Source of the DNA: an uncultured Bacilli bacterium
GTDB taxonomy: Bacteria; Bacillota_I; Bacilli_A; RF39; UBA660
Direction of reading: 5' to 3'
Assembly (NCBI GenBank): GCA_934098745.1
Contig: CAKOPG010000025.1
Coordinates: 1-14,656 of the forward strand
Length of the DNA: 14,656 nucleotides
Shown: positions 1 through 6,743 of the stretch, piece by piece
Layout: the number at the start of each line of letters is the position of its first letter
Position numbering within the stretch: the first letter of the stretch is position 1
The notes under the pieces: generated by a model
Databases searched by the model: none
What the model was told of the DNA's origin: nothing
The model's input: the letters and a program-made list of their open reading frames with translations, nothing else
Program-made: the position numbers and the translations under genes

Positions 1-387
1 TTAGCTAATATAAGTGTTCCAGAAGCAAGACAACTTATGATTAAACCATTTGATAGAGGAATACTTGGAGGAATAGAGAAGGCTATATTTGAAGCTAATT
101 TAGGAATAACACCAAATAATAATGGAGAATGTATCTTTTTAGTTATTCCACCACTTACGGAGGATCGTCGTAAGGAATTGGTAAAACAGGTTAAAAGTTT
201 AGCCGAAGAAGCACGTATTGCTTTAAGAAATATTAGACAAGAAGCTAATACACAGATTAAGAATTTAAAGTTACCAGAAGATACAGAAAAAGAAGGTAAT
301 GAAGAAGTACAGGAATTAATTAATAAATATAATAAGATAATAGATGAAAAACTTAAAGAAAAAGAACAAGATTTAATGACTATATAA
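1..387 (+). CDS. frr: Ribosome recycling factor, 3' part (5' end outside window)
   Basis: The frame is open from base 1 and encodes 128 residues to a TAA stop. Family members are about 185 residues, so roughly the first 55-60 are missing. The ATG at 37 is internal, because homologous residues (ANISVPEARQL) precede it. RRF works with EF-G in the cytoplasm to split the post-termination ribosome and release mRNA and tRNA. Family signatures are seen in order: ANISVPEAR, IEKAI, LGITPNN, then the conserved PPLTEDRRKELVKQVK and IALRNIRQEAN segments of the long helical domain, and a Lys/Glu-rich C-terminal helix. No terminator is evident between this gene and the pheS leader about 40 bases downstream, so read-through into the T-box is possible. 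In many Bacillota frr sits by pyrH, uppS and cdsA; here pheST follows instead. Confidence 0.96.
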   Translation, partial: LANISVPEARQLMIKPFDRGILGGIEKAIFEANLGITPNNNGECIFLVIPPLTEDRRKELVKQVKSLAEEARIALRNIRQEANTQIKNLKLPEDTEKEGNEEVQELINKYNKIIDEKLKEKEQDLMTI

Positions 388-417
388 GACTATGAGATGG
401 AAGTAGTAATACTTAAA

Positions 418-423
418 TATAAT
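418..423 (+). promoter_or_regulatory. Candidate -10 box for the pheST leader
   Basis: A perfect TATAAT lies just upstream of the AGAGAG that opens T-box stem I (428-433). Initiation about 7 bases downstream would start the RNA at the base of the leader, as is usual for T-box genes. I see no good -35 hexamer at the right spacing, so the call rests on the -10 and its position. Confidence 0.45.
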
Positions 424-427
424 TTAT

Positions 428-590
428 AGAGAGTTAGTGGTTGGTGGAAACTAATAATTAGATGGTATGAATTCACCCATGGAGTTTTAAACGTATGACT
501 GCGTTAAAGTTTTGAGAGTATAACTAAAAGTTATAAATAAAGGTGGTACCGCGGGTAATCTCGTCCTTTAATTATAACTTTTTTATTTTG
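428..590 (+). promoter_or_regulatory. T-box leader (Phe, UUC specifier) controlling pheST
   Basis: A tRNA-sensing leader RNA. The stem I opening AGAGAG is at 428-433. The specifier region GAATTC is at 469-474, with UUC (Phe) at 472-474, followed by the usual GGAGT block at 481-485. The T-box itself is at 541-555: bulge UGGUACC at 544-550 is flanked by helix A1 (539-543 with 565-569) and helix A2 (551-555 with 560-564). In the family, uncharged tRNA pairs its anticodon with the specifier and its NCCA end with the bulge, switching on the downstream synthetase. A Phe specifier directly before pheS agrees with this. The switching fold is not the usual one (see terminator entry and findings). Confidence 0.95.
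526..589 (+). terminator. Leader terminator-like hairpin enclosing the T-box
   Basis: Arms 526-543 and 565-582 pair at 17 of 18 positions (one A-A mismatch, 537/571), and the 3' arm runs into a U-rich tract (579-589). This looks like the leader's intrinsic terminator. Unusually, its upper part is the same pairing as antiterminator helix A1, so the T-box lies inside the terminator loop. Termination activity is inferred. Confidence 0.6.
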
Positions 591-603
591 GGAGGAAATT
601 ACG

Positions 604-1653
604 ATGAAAAAAGAATTGATATTAAAGATGAAAGAGGATATTCATAAGTTATTTGAAGATAATATTGATTTACAAAGACTTAATGATTTGAAGGTAGAAT
701 ATCTTGGTAAGAATGGAAAAATAACAGAATTATCTAAGGGGATGAAAGATATTCCAAATGAAGAGAAGAAAGAATTTGGAATGTTAGTTAATGAACTTAG
801 AGAGGAATTTAATAGTAAGTTTTTAGAATATAAGAAGAGGTTAGAAGAGTTAATTTTAAATAAGAAGTTAGAAGATGAAAAGATAGATATAAGTATGCCG
901 GGAGTAAAGATAGTAAATGGGGCTCCGAATATATTAGAACATGTTATTGAAGAAGTGGAAGAATTATTTATGTCTATGGGGTATGATGTGGTAGATGGAC
1001 CTGAAATAGAAGAAGATAAATATAATTTTGAGTTATTAAATATTCCTAAGGGACATCCAGCAAGAGATGCTCAAGATACTTTTTATATAGAAGATGAGAA
1101 TATTTTACTTAGAAGTCAGACTTCCCCGGTACAGGTAAGGACAATGTTAAAGGGACATGGTGAGGTGCCAATAAGAATGATTTGTCCGGGTAAAACTTAT
1201 AGGAGAGATGATGATGATGCGACACATTCACATCAATTTATGCAGATAGAGGGATTACTTATTGATAAGAATATTAGTTTATGTGATTTAAAGGGAACTT
1301 TTGATACGGTGGCAAAGAAATTGTTTGGACCAGAATGTGATACGAGATTTCGTCCAAGTTATTATCAATTTACGGAGCCTTCTGTAGAAACTGATATAAG
1401 TTGTTTTAATTGTCATGGTAAGGGATGTAATATTTGTAAGAATACTGGTTGGATTACAGTAAGCGGAGCGGGAATGGTACATCCGAATGTACTTAGAAAT
1501 TGTGGCTATGATCCGAAGGTATGGAGTGGCTTTGCTTTTGGATTTGGAGCAGAAAGACTGGCGATGCTTAAGTATGGTATTAATGATATTAGAACTTTTT
1601 ACATGACAGACTTGCGTGAAGTTGGGGCTTTCGATAGAAAGGAAAGTGAATAA
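604..1653 (+). CDS. pheS: Phenylalanine--tRNA ligase, alpha subunit
   Basis: Catalytic subunit of the cytoplasmic alpha2-beta2 enzyme that activates Phe with ATP and charges tRNA-Phe. At 349 residues it is of normal length. The N-terminal coiled-coil tRNA-binding arm covers about 1-85, with the typical LGKNGKITELSKGMK. The class II core follows: NIPKGHPARDAQDTF (146-160), motif 2 PGKTYRRDDDDATHSHQF (195-212), a CFNCHGKGCNICKNTGW segment with four Cys (267-283), and motif 3 GFGAERLAMLKYG (313-325). Motif 1 is slightly divergent: NGAPNIL stands where GxxHPL is common. The tail is AFDRKESE rather than the usual short aromatic ending. The start has GGGAGG 8 bases upstream. The gene follows a Phe T-box and precedes pheT by one base, so the subunits are co-transcribed and probably translationally coupled. 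Confidence 0.98.
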   Translation: MKKELILKMKEDIHKLFEDNIDLQRLNDLKVEYLGKNGKITELSKGMKDIPNEEKKEFGMLVNELREEFNSKFLEYKKRLEELILNKKLEDEKIDISMPGVKIVNGAPNILEHVIEEVEELFMSMGYDVVDGPEIEEDKYNFELLNIPKGHPARDAQDTFYIEDENILLRSQTSPVQVRTMLKGHGEVPIRMICPGKTYRRDDDDATHSHQFMQIEGLLIDKNISLCDLKGTFDTVAKKLFGPECDTRFRPSYYQFTEPSVETDISCFNCHGKGCNICKNTGWITVSGAGMVHPNVLRNCGYDPKVWSGFAFGFGAERLAMLKYGINDIRTFYMTDLREVGAFDRKESE

Positions 1654-1654
1654 G

Positions 1655-4024
1655 ATGATTAGTTTAAATTGGATTAATGATTATGTTGATATCGAGAATG
1701 AAGATTTACATGAACTTGCAATAAAGATTACTAAGGCAGGAGTTAATGTAGAAAAGGTTATAACTAATCATATAGATGGTTTAGTAATTGGGGAGGTAGT
1801 TAGTTGTAAGAAACACCCTGATAGTGATCATTTGAATATATGTATGGTGAATACGGGTAAAGAGGTAACACAAATTGTATGTGGAGCTAAAAATGTAAGA
1901 GAAGGAATTAAAGTAATTGTAGCTACACCGGGAACGGTTTTACCGGGAAATAATGTCATTAATGCTGGAAAGATTAGAGGAGAAGTATCTAATGGAATGA
2001 TATGTGCTTTATTTGAGTTAGGACTTGAAGAGAAGAATGAAGAAAACTATAATAAGGGAATACATGAATTAGATAAAGAAGCTCCAGTAGGAGAAGATCC
2101 TCTTAAATATATGGGACTTGATGATACGGTATATGAATTAGATGTACATAAACATAGGAATAATGATTGTTATTATCATATTGGATTTGCTTATGAGGTA
2201 GGAACTATTTTAAATAAGAAGGTAACTTTACCAGATGATAGTTTTAAAGAGATAGATGATAATATTAATAAACATTTTAAGTTAGAGGTTAATACAAGTA
2301 AGTGTAATTATTATTTAGCTAAGATGGTAACAGATATTAAGATTGGAGAATCTCCAGAATTTATTAAGAGAAGATTAATATCAGCAGGAATGAGACCTAT
2401 TAATAATGTAGTGGATATTTCTAATTATGTAATGTTGGAATATGGGCAACCAATGCACTTTTTTGATAAAGATAAGTTAGGAGATAAGATATTAGTAAGA
2501 GATGCTAAAGATAATGAAGAGATTGTTACTTTAGATGAAAAGAAAAGAGTATTAAGTAAAGAAGATATTGTTATTACTAATGGCGAAAAAGCGGTATGTA
2601 TAGCTGGAGTTATGGGGGGACTTAATACTGATGTAGATAGTAATAGTAAGAGTATTTTGATAGAGTCAGCAATATTTGATGCAGTTAGTATTCGTAATAC
2701 AGCAGGAAGACTTAATTTAAAGAGTGAAGCTTCAATTAGATATGGTAAAGGACTTAATTATGAATATACTGAAAAGGCTCTTTTAAGAGCATGTCATTTG
2801 TTAGAAAAGTATGCTGGAGCTAAAGTATTATCAGGAATAGTTAGTTATGATAAGATCGATAAAACACCAAAGATGGTTGAATTTACTGAGGAAGAGATTA
2901 ATAAGTTATTGGGAATTACGATATCACATGAGGATATTTTAAAGGAATTAGAGAGATTAGATTTTAAGTATGTAATTAGAGATGGAAAGATTATATGTAC
3001 TATTCCTAATAGAAGATTGGATATCGATGCTAATTATAATGATATCGCGGAAGAAATAGGAAGATTATATGGATATCATAATTTAGTAGGTACTTTACCA
3101 GTAGTACCTATTAGACAAGGACAATATATTGGGGATGTTAAATATCGTAAGGAAGTATCTAAGAGACTTAGAACGATGGGACTTAATGAAGTAAAGACGT
3201 ATACTTTAGTTAGTGAAGAAATGGCTGGAATGTTTAAGTATGATAATAGAGAGAATATATTATTACCAAATCCTATGAGTAGTGATAAGTCAGTAATTAG
3301 GACAACACTTATTCCGTCATTATTAAATATATATGATTATAATAAAGCAAGACATGTAGAGGATATATGTTTATATGAGATAGCTAAGACGTATGATATT
3401 AATTATGTAGAAGATACTAAGGTATGTATAATGGTTAAGGGTAATTATATGGGGTCTTCGTGGATTAAGGAAAGTATAAAGATAGATTTTTATGTGTTAA
3501 AAGGAATTATTTGTAATTTACTTGATTATATGGGATTTAGAAATAGATATGATTTTAAGGTAGATACGATAAAAGATATGCATCCGGGAATGTCTGCTAG
3601 AATTATATTAGATAGAGAAGAGATAGGTATTATAGGTAGAATTCATCCGAATATTAAGAAAGATGATATATATATAGCCGAGTTTTCTTTAAATAAGTTA
3701 ATGAAGACGATTAAGCCTATTAAATATAAAGAAGCTACTAAGTATCCAGAAATAATTAAGGATGTATCATTTATTGTAGATAAGAATACTACTTGTAAAG
3801 AGATATCTGAGCAGATAAAGAAATCAGGTGGTAGGATACTATCAAATATAGAAGTATTTGATGTATATAAGAATGATATTAAAGCTTCTTCAGTATCTTT
3901 AGCATTTTCACTTACTTTTAGTGATAATACAAGGACTTTAACGGATGAAGAAGTTATGCAGGTATTTAATAAGATAATAGAGGAAGTAACTATTAAATGT
4001 AATGCTAAATTAAATAGTATTTAA
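1655..4024 (+). CDS. pheT: Phenylalanine--tRNA ligase, beta subunit
   Basis: Beta subunit (789 residues, near the usual 800) that binds tRNA-Phe and hydrolyses mischarged Tyr-tRNA-Phe. I chose the ATG at 1655, one base after the pheS stop. It gives the standard N-terminus MISLNWINDYV and has AAAGGA about 11 bases upstream. An in-frame ATG at 1616 inside pheS would add 13 residues unlike the family. Domains in order: OB-fold tRNA-binding domain (about 40-150, with HPDSDHL and VCGAKNVREG); B3/B4 editing domain (about 200-370, with MRPINNVVDISNYVM, GQPMHFFD, AGVMGG, SEASIRYGKG); B5 domain (about 400-470); a degenerate synthetase core; and a C-terminal ferredoxin-like anticodon-binding domain (about 695-788, with KYPEIIKDVSF and LTDEEV). 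Expression depends on the upstream T-box and transcription ends at the hairpin just downstream. Confidence 0.98.
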   Translation: MISLNWINDYVDIENEDLHELAIKITKAGVNVEKVITNHIDGLVIGEVVSCKKHPDSDHLNICMVNTGKEVTQIVCGAKNVREGIKVIVATPGTVLPGNNVINAGKIRGEVSNGMICALFELGLEEKNEENYNKGIHELDKEAPVGEDPLKYMGLDDTVYELDVHKHRNNDCYYHIGFAYEVGTILNKKVTLPDDSFKEIDDNINKHFKLEVNTSKCNYYLAKMVTDIKIGESPEFIKRRLISAGMRPINNVVDISNYVMLEYGQPMHFFDKDKLGDKILVRDAKDNEEIVTLDEKKRVLSKEDIVITNGEKAVCIAGVMGGLNTDVDSNSKSILIESAIFDAVSIRNTAGRLNLKSEASIRYGKGLNYEYTEKALLRACHLLEKYAGAKVLSGIVSYDKIDKTPKMVEFTEEEINKLLGITISHEDILKELERLDFKYVIRDGKIICTIPNRRLDIDANYNDIAEEIGRLYGYHNLVGTLPVVPIRQGQYIGDVKYRKEVSKRLRTMGLNEVKTYTLVSEEMAGMFKYDNRENILLPNPMSSDKSVIRTTLIPSLLNIYDYNKARHVEDICLYEIAKTYDINYVEDTKVCIMVKGNYMGSSWIKESIKIDFYVLKGIICNLLDYMGFRNRYDFKVDTIKDMHPGMSARIILDREEIGIIGRIHPNIKKDDIYIAEFSLNKLMKTIKPIKYKEATKYPEIIKDVSFIVDKNTTCKEISEQIKKSGGRILSNIEVFDVYKNDIKASSVSLAFSLTFSDNTRTLTDEEVMQVFNKIIEEVTIKCNAKLNSI

Positions 4025-4032
4025 GTTTATAA

Positions 4033-4070
4033 AACCAACTTATATTAGATATAGGTTGGTTATTTTTTTT
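4033..4070 (+). terminator. Terminator of the pheST operon
   Basis: An 11-bp stem (AACCAACTTAT at 4033-4043 with ATAGGTTGGTT at 4051-4061, one G-U pair) with a 7-base loop, followed by A and eight T (4063-4070). It begins 9 bases after the pheT stop. Confidence 0.93.
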
Positions 4071-4072
4071 GG

Positions 4073-4093
4073 TATCCCAGAGGGACTAACGTA
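4073..4093. repeat. 21-bp repeat, left copy (inverted relative to 6722-6742)
   Basis: This 21-base segment (beginning TATCCCAGAGGGACT) matches the reverse complement of 6722-6742 at 19 of 21 positions. It contains its own small TCCC/GGGA dyad. It lies between two convergent terminators, outside any gene. The function is unknown: it could be a dispersed intergenic repeat or the end of a mobile or formerly mobile block. Confidence 0.75.
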
Positions 4094-4107
4094 AGATATA
4101 TGGATAT

Positions 4108-4134
4108 AAAAAAAATCACCAGTTAAACTGGTGA
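4108..4134 (-). terminator. Terminator of the minus-strand HExxH gene
   Basis: Read on the minus strand, a perfect palindrome (TCACCAGTT/AACTGGTGA, 4116-4134) is followed by eight U (4115-4108). It lies 10 bases past the stop codon of the minus-strand gene and faces the pheT terminator. Confidence 0.93.
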
Positions 4135-4144
4135 AATTATATAA

Positions 4145-6208
4145 CTATTTAGTTAAAGGACTGCTTTTAGCGAGGCTACTAATGCCACCTATTTCTTTAA
4201 TATTATCAAGACCAATAGCCTTAATATCATTACCAAATTCATCTTTATAGGTGTTATAGTTAGTATTATCAATTATTGTAAGATAAAGATCACTATTTAC
4301 GCCATCGGTAGTAAGATTAGTTAGGATGGTATCATAGTCAGATAAGCCATAATTTTTTCTAATTGTACTTTCAAATATATCAGGATGTAAGAAGGCCATT
4401 TCATACATATCCGTAGTAATATCAGCGTTATATTTTGCATAATAATATTCACTTAATAGTTCTTCAAATTTAGGACCTTGAAAGCCATCACTTTTGCAAG
4501 AGATAAATTCTAAGGCTTTTTCTCTGTCGGGAATTAATTCCATAAGAATATTTATGATATCTTCATCAGTGGTATAAACTCCTAGTTCGACATCATTCCA
4601 TGTTGAGAGGATGGTTGGAGGAATAATTTTATAAAGAGATCCCCATGATTGTCCGTGGTTGTTTAATTTATCCGGAGTTGTTCCTAAATATTTTTGATTA
4701 GAATTCAAGCTGTAATCTTCCTCAGCTAATTCATCTAACTTACATAAATATTTTTTTTCGCCATTAACTTGGTCATAGATAACATTACCTTCTTCATCAT
4801 AACCAGCAAATACATATAAAATTTCTTGAAGATATATATTTTCAGATAAATCATCAGAAAATACATTGCTGCCAAGACATATATTATAACCGAATGATGG
4901 ACTATCTTGACATCCATAATCATATAAATCGAATTTTTTATAAACAGCTGATTTAACATAGTTAGAAGAATAACTTAGATTAATCATCATATATGCATCT
5001 TTAGACATATCTTTGTTGTATTTAGCAGAGTAGTATTCAGAAAATAATTCATATATTTTTTCATTAGCTTCTACATGCTCATTTATAGCTTTACTAACTT
5101 CAAAATCTTCTTCCATGTATTCAAGTAATAGTAGAGCTTTTTCTCTATCAGGAATTATTTCACAAAGTTTATTAATAATAATTTCGTCATCACTTTTAAA
5201 ATGATATTCTTTTAAGGGTTCACAGCCAATTATTTTAGCTAAGGCTAATACACTACCCATACGATTGGAATAACTATCATCTTTGTTATAATATTTGTCA
5301 TTAAAGTTTGTATTAATAGGTTCAAGAATAGATCTTCTTACACTGATTAAGTGAGAATATAAGTGAGAAAATTCATGTGTTAGAACTGATTTATCACAAT
5401 CTGATAGTGAAGATGAACTACCTATATAAATATTATCATCTAATACATAACCAAGAGCATCTTTATAAACGGAACCATTACTATAATGAATATTAAGAGT
5501 TTTTAATCTAGTTAATAAGCAATCGAAATCAATATATTTTTTGTTATCTAAAATACTGCGAGGATTAGATAAGAATAATTCTCTTTCCTCATCAGTTATA
5601 TTAGGATTATCTTTTAAGGTTTGATTTATAGCATTAATAATTTCTTCATCACTGCTTTGGGCATTTATACCATAGTCGGCTTTTTGAACGGCAGCTACGA
5701 AATTTTTATGTTCAATTTCAAGTTTTAAATCATAAAGCTTATTACCAAGCATATTAAAACCTAAATTAGTACCTAAGGTTACAGCAACGACAACTTCTGC
5801 ACTTAAAATAGTAGTTAATATTTTAAAGTATTTTTCTTCATATTGAGTTTTTAATTTATCGCCATATACGGTGGCATTTTCTTCATATAATATACTAGGA
5901 TATAAATTATTATATTTTTTGTTTAAATATATCAAGTCTTTTTCGGTAGGAGTGGGTTTAAAAACTTTTAATTTAGTTTTTGAATCAATATATATTTTAT
6001 AAGTATTGCCAGATACTTCTATGTCATGAAAATATATTAAATCATTTGAGGGGGTAATTTTTTCAACAACGTTTATAATTAAAGCTTTTTCTTCATCAGT
6101 TATATCTGTATGAACATTATCATTAACTAAATAACCAAGTTGAAGTTCATTATCTTTTGAATCTACACAATATTCCTTACCATTGAATTTAAATTTTATT
6201 ATTATCAT
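4145..6208 (-). CDS. Unrecognised protein with HExxH motif, membrane segment and internal duplication
   Basis: 687 residues; I do not recognise the family. Seen: no signal peptide; a Lys/Glu/Asn-rich N-terminal 125 residues; one hydrophobic stretch (about 128-155, LTTILSAEVVVAVTLGTNLG) that could be a membrane helix; then VLTHEFSHLYSH with H278-E279-F-S-H282, a zincin-type metal site preceded by a hydrophobic strand, as in HExxH peptidases. A third zinc ligand is not certain; E296 is one candidate. After the motif a block is duplicated: IIPDREKALLLLEYM...FSEYYSAKYNKDM...YKKFDLYDYG (351-432) and LIPDREKALEFI...LSEYYYAKYNADI...RKNYGLSDYD (558-626). Start ATG 6208 has AGAGGTG 4 bases upstream. 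The gene stands alone between its own promoter and terminator, and a 21-bp inverted repeat bounds it together with the following gap. A membrane-anchored metallopeptidase is an inference; a non-catalytic role is possible. Confidence 0.85.
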   Translation of the reverse strand: MIIIKFKFNGKEYCVDSKDNELQLGYLVNDNVHTDITDEEKALIINVVEKITPSNDLIYFHDIEVSGNTYKIYIDSKTKLKVFKPTPTEKDLIYLNKKYNNLYPSILYEENATVYGDKLKTQYEEKYFKILTTILSAEVVVAVTLGTNLGFNMLGNKLYDLKLEIEHKNFVAAVQKADYGINAQSSDEEIINAINQTLKDNPNITDEERELFLSNPRSILDNKKYIDFDCLLTRLKTLNIHYSNGSVYKDALGYVLDDNIYIGSSSSLSDCDKSVLTHEFSHLYSHLISVRRSILEPINTNFNDKYYNKDDSYSNRMGSVLALAKIIGCEPLKEYHFKSDDEIIINKLCEIIPDREKALLLLEYMEEDFEVSKAINEHVEANEKIYELFSEYYSAKYNKDMSKDAYMMINLSYSSNYVKSAVYKKFDLYDYGCQDSPSFGYNICLGSNVFSDDLSENIYLQEILYVFAGYDEEGNVIYDQVNGEKKYLCKLDELAEEDYSLNSNQKYLGTTPDKLNNHGQSWGSLYKIIPPTILSTWNDVELGVYTTDEDIINILMELIPDREKALEFISCKSDGFQGPKFEELLSEYYYAKYNADITTDMYEMAFLHPDIFESTIRKNYGLSDYDTILTNLTTDGVNSDLYLTIIDNTNYNTYKDEFGNDIKAIGLDNIKEIGGISSLAKSSPLTK

Positions 6209-6241
6209 ATAACACCTCTTCTTTTATTTTTTTACAATTTC

Positions 6242-6270
6242 ATTATAACATACAGGTGGTTATTCAAAAA
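6242..6270 (-). promoter_or_regulatory. Proximal promoter of the HExxH gene
   Basis: On the minus strand an extended -10 (TGTTATAAT; hexamer at 6247-6242) lies 33 bases before the start codon. A T-rich -35 candidate (TTTTTG, 6270-6265) is at a 17-base spacing. The -10 is strong and the -35 weak, which suits the TG extension. Confidence 0.65.
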
Positions 6271-6292
6271 GATATTTTACGTTTTTTTAACT

Positions 6293-6323
6293 AAAAAGGT
6301 CCTTAAGTATAATACTTAGGGAC
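6293..6323 (-). terminator. Hairpin terminator or attenuator upstream of the HExxH gene
   Basis: On the minus strand a near-perfect 12+12 base dyad (centre 6311; GTCCCTAAGTAT paired with ATACTTAAGGAC, one mismatch) is followed by CTTTTT. It lies about 25 bases past the expected start of RNA from the 6353-6381 promoter, so that RNA would stop after about 50 nt or be attenuated before the HExxH gene. On the plus strand the same hairpin is followed by a broken T-rich tract, so it may work both ways. Confidence 0.6.
6299..6323. repeat. Palindromic element, copy 1 of 3
   Basis: A 25-bp dyad. Its 24 bases at 6300-6323 match the reverse complement of 6482-6505 at 23 of 24 positions. A third, looser copy lies at 6437-6461. 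On its minus strand it doubles as a hairpin followed by U residues. Confidence 0.8.
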
Positions 6324-6352
6324 ACACCTTTATTTTTATTTAACCTATATAA

Positions 6353-6381
6353 ATTATAGCATGATACTTATTTTCTGTAAA
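6353..6381 (-). promoter_or_regulatory. Distal minus-strand promoter
   Basis: On the minus strand TTTACA (6381-6376), a 17-base spacer, and TATAAT (6358-6353) preceded by TGC (extended -10). By sequence this is among the best promoters in the window. RNA would start near 6346 and reach the 6299-6323 hairpin within about 50 nt, then the HExxH gene if it reads through. Confidence 0.75.
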
Positions 6382-6436
6382 TATTTTGTAAATCAAAATT
6401 TAACTTTTTTCTTCACTTTTGCATTCTTTAAAATAT

Positions 6437-6461
6437 GCCCTAAGTCCTTATAATGTAAGGC
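6437..6461. repeat. Palindromic element, copy 2 of 3 (degenerate)
   Basis: GCCCTAAGT at one end and GTAAGGC at the other align with the CCCTAAGT...CTTAAGG arms of the other two copies, with small indels in the centre. It contains a TATAAT (6449-6454) that could act as a plus-strand -10, but I see no matching -35. Confidence 0.5.
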
Positions 6462-6481
6462 ATTTGGATACATACAAAAAG

Positions 6482-6505
6482 GTCTCTAAGTATTATACTT
6501 AAGGA
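6482..6505. repeat. Palindromic element, copy 3 of 3
   Basis: The inverted partner of copy 1 (23 of 24 bases), with the CTAAGTAT/ATACTTAAG dyad intact. It ends immediately before TATAATGGAGG, so it abuts the ribosome site of the tiny ORF at 6522. On the minus strand it is followed by CCTTTTTG and could terminate transcripts in that direction. Confidence 0.8.
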
Positions 6506-6521
6506 TATAATGGAGGCAGTT

Positions 6522-6575
6522 ATGAGAAATAAAAAAGACTATTATTATAGTGGTGATATTTATAACTATAGATAG
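6522..6575 (+). CDS. Possible 17-residue Tyr-rich peptide ORF
   Basis: ATG with a strong GGAGG 5 bases upstream (6512-6516) and a TAG stop. The predicted peptide has five Tyr, including Tyr-Tyr-Tyr at positions 7-9, and a basic start (MRNKKD); it has no signal sequence. It sits directly behind palindromic copy 3 and is the only plus-strand reading frame with a good ribosome site in the 633-bp gap. It could be a leader peptide, a small signal or regulatory peptide, or chance. No family is recognised. Any transcript would probably end at the 6744-6771 terminator, before the kinase operon. Confidence 0.35.
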   Translation: MRNKKDYYYSGDIYNYR

Positions 6576-6625
6576 TACTTTTATATATTTAACTGAATTT
6601 ATGGTTGAATGTTAAGAAAATTAGT

Positions 6626-6710
6626 CCAAGTATATTTTGGGTTATATATCTTAAACAATTAGGATAAATTGAAAGAAGTAGTAATCCATATATGATTATT
6701 TCGTAAGATA
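6626..6710 (+). other. Foldable AT-rich stretch, possible structured 3' RNA
   Basis: Successive complementary arms can be drawn: CCAA/TTGG (6626-6629 with 6637-6640). A perfect 7-bp closing helix (TATCTTA 6647-6653 with TAAGATA 6704-6710) encloses two 5-bp hairpins, CAATT/AATTG (6656-6660 with 6667-6671) and TAATC/GATTA (6682-6686 with 6694-6698), giving a three-way junction. It is not a tRNA: it has no T-arm consensus, CCA end or anticodon-arm geometry. AT-rich DNA forms such arms by chance, so confidence is low. Its place just before a 21-bp repeat and a terminator is the reason to list it. Confidence 0.25.
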
Positions 6711-6721
6711 GATTTATATAC

Positions 6722-6742
6722 TACGTCAGTCCCTTTGGGATA
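6722..6742. repeat. 21-bp repeat, right copy (inverted relative to 4073-4093)
   Basis: The reverse complement matches 4073-4093 at 19 of 21 bases. It contains TCCC/GGGA around a TTT loop, so it can form a small hairpin. It lies 1 base before the stem of the plus-strand terminator at 6744. No target-site duplication is visible outside the two copies. Confidence 0.75.
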
Positions 6743-6743
6743 A

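Noticed and set aside
1288..1482. Minus-strand open frame within pheS
   Set aside because: Antisense shadow of a certain gene; no ribosome site or family likeness.
1616..1654. Upstream ATG extending pheT by 13 residues into pheS
   Set aside because: The extension MKLGLSIERKVNK is out-of-frame pheS coding sequence. The family N-terminus MISLNW starts at 1655 with its own ribosome site.
4735..4959. Minus-strand frame inside the HExxH gene
   Set aside because: Same strand, different frame from a longer gene with good start, promoter and terminator; composition is a low-complexity shadow.
4145..6208. Transposase or IS element within the 21-bp inverted repeats
   Set aside because: The enclosed protein has no DDE, HUH or recombinase motifs and no target duplication flanks the repeats, so an autonomous insertion sequence is not supported.
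6647..6710. tRNA-like cloverleaf
   Set aside because: A 7-bp closing helix and 2-base spacer look tRNA-like, but it is only 64 nt, lacks a T-arm (GTTCGA type) and CCA, and the middle arms do not fit tRNA geometry.
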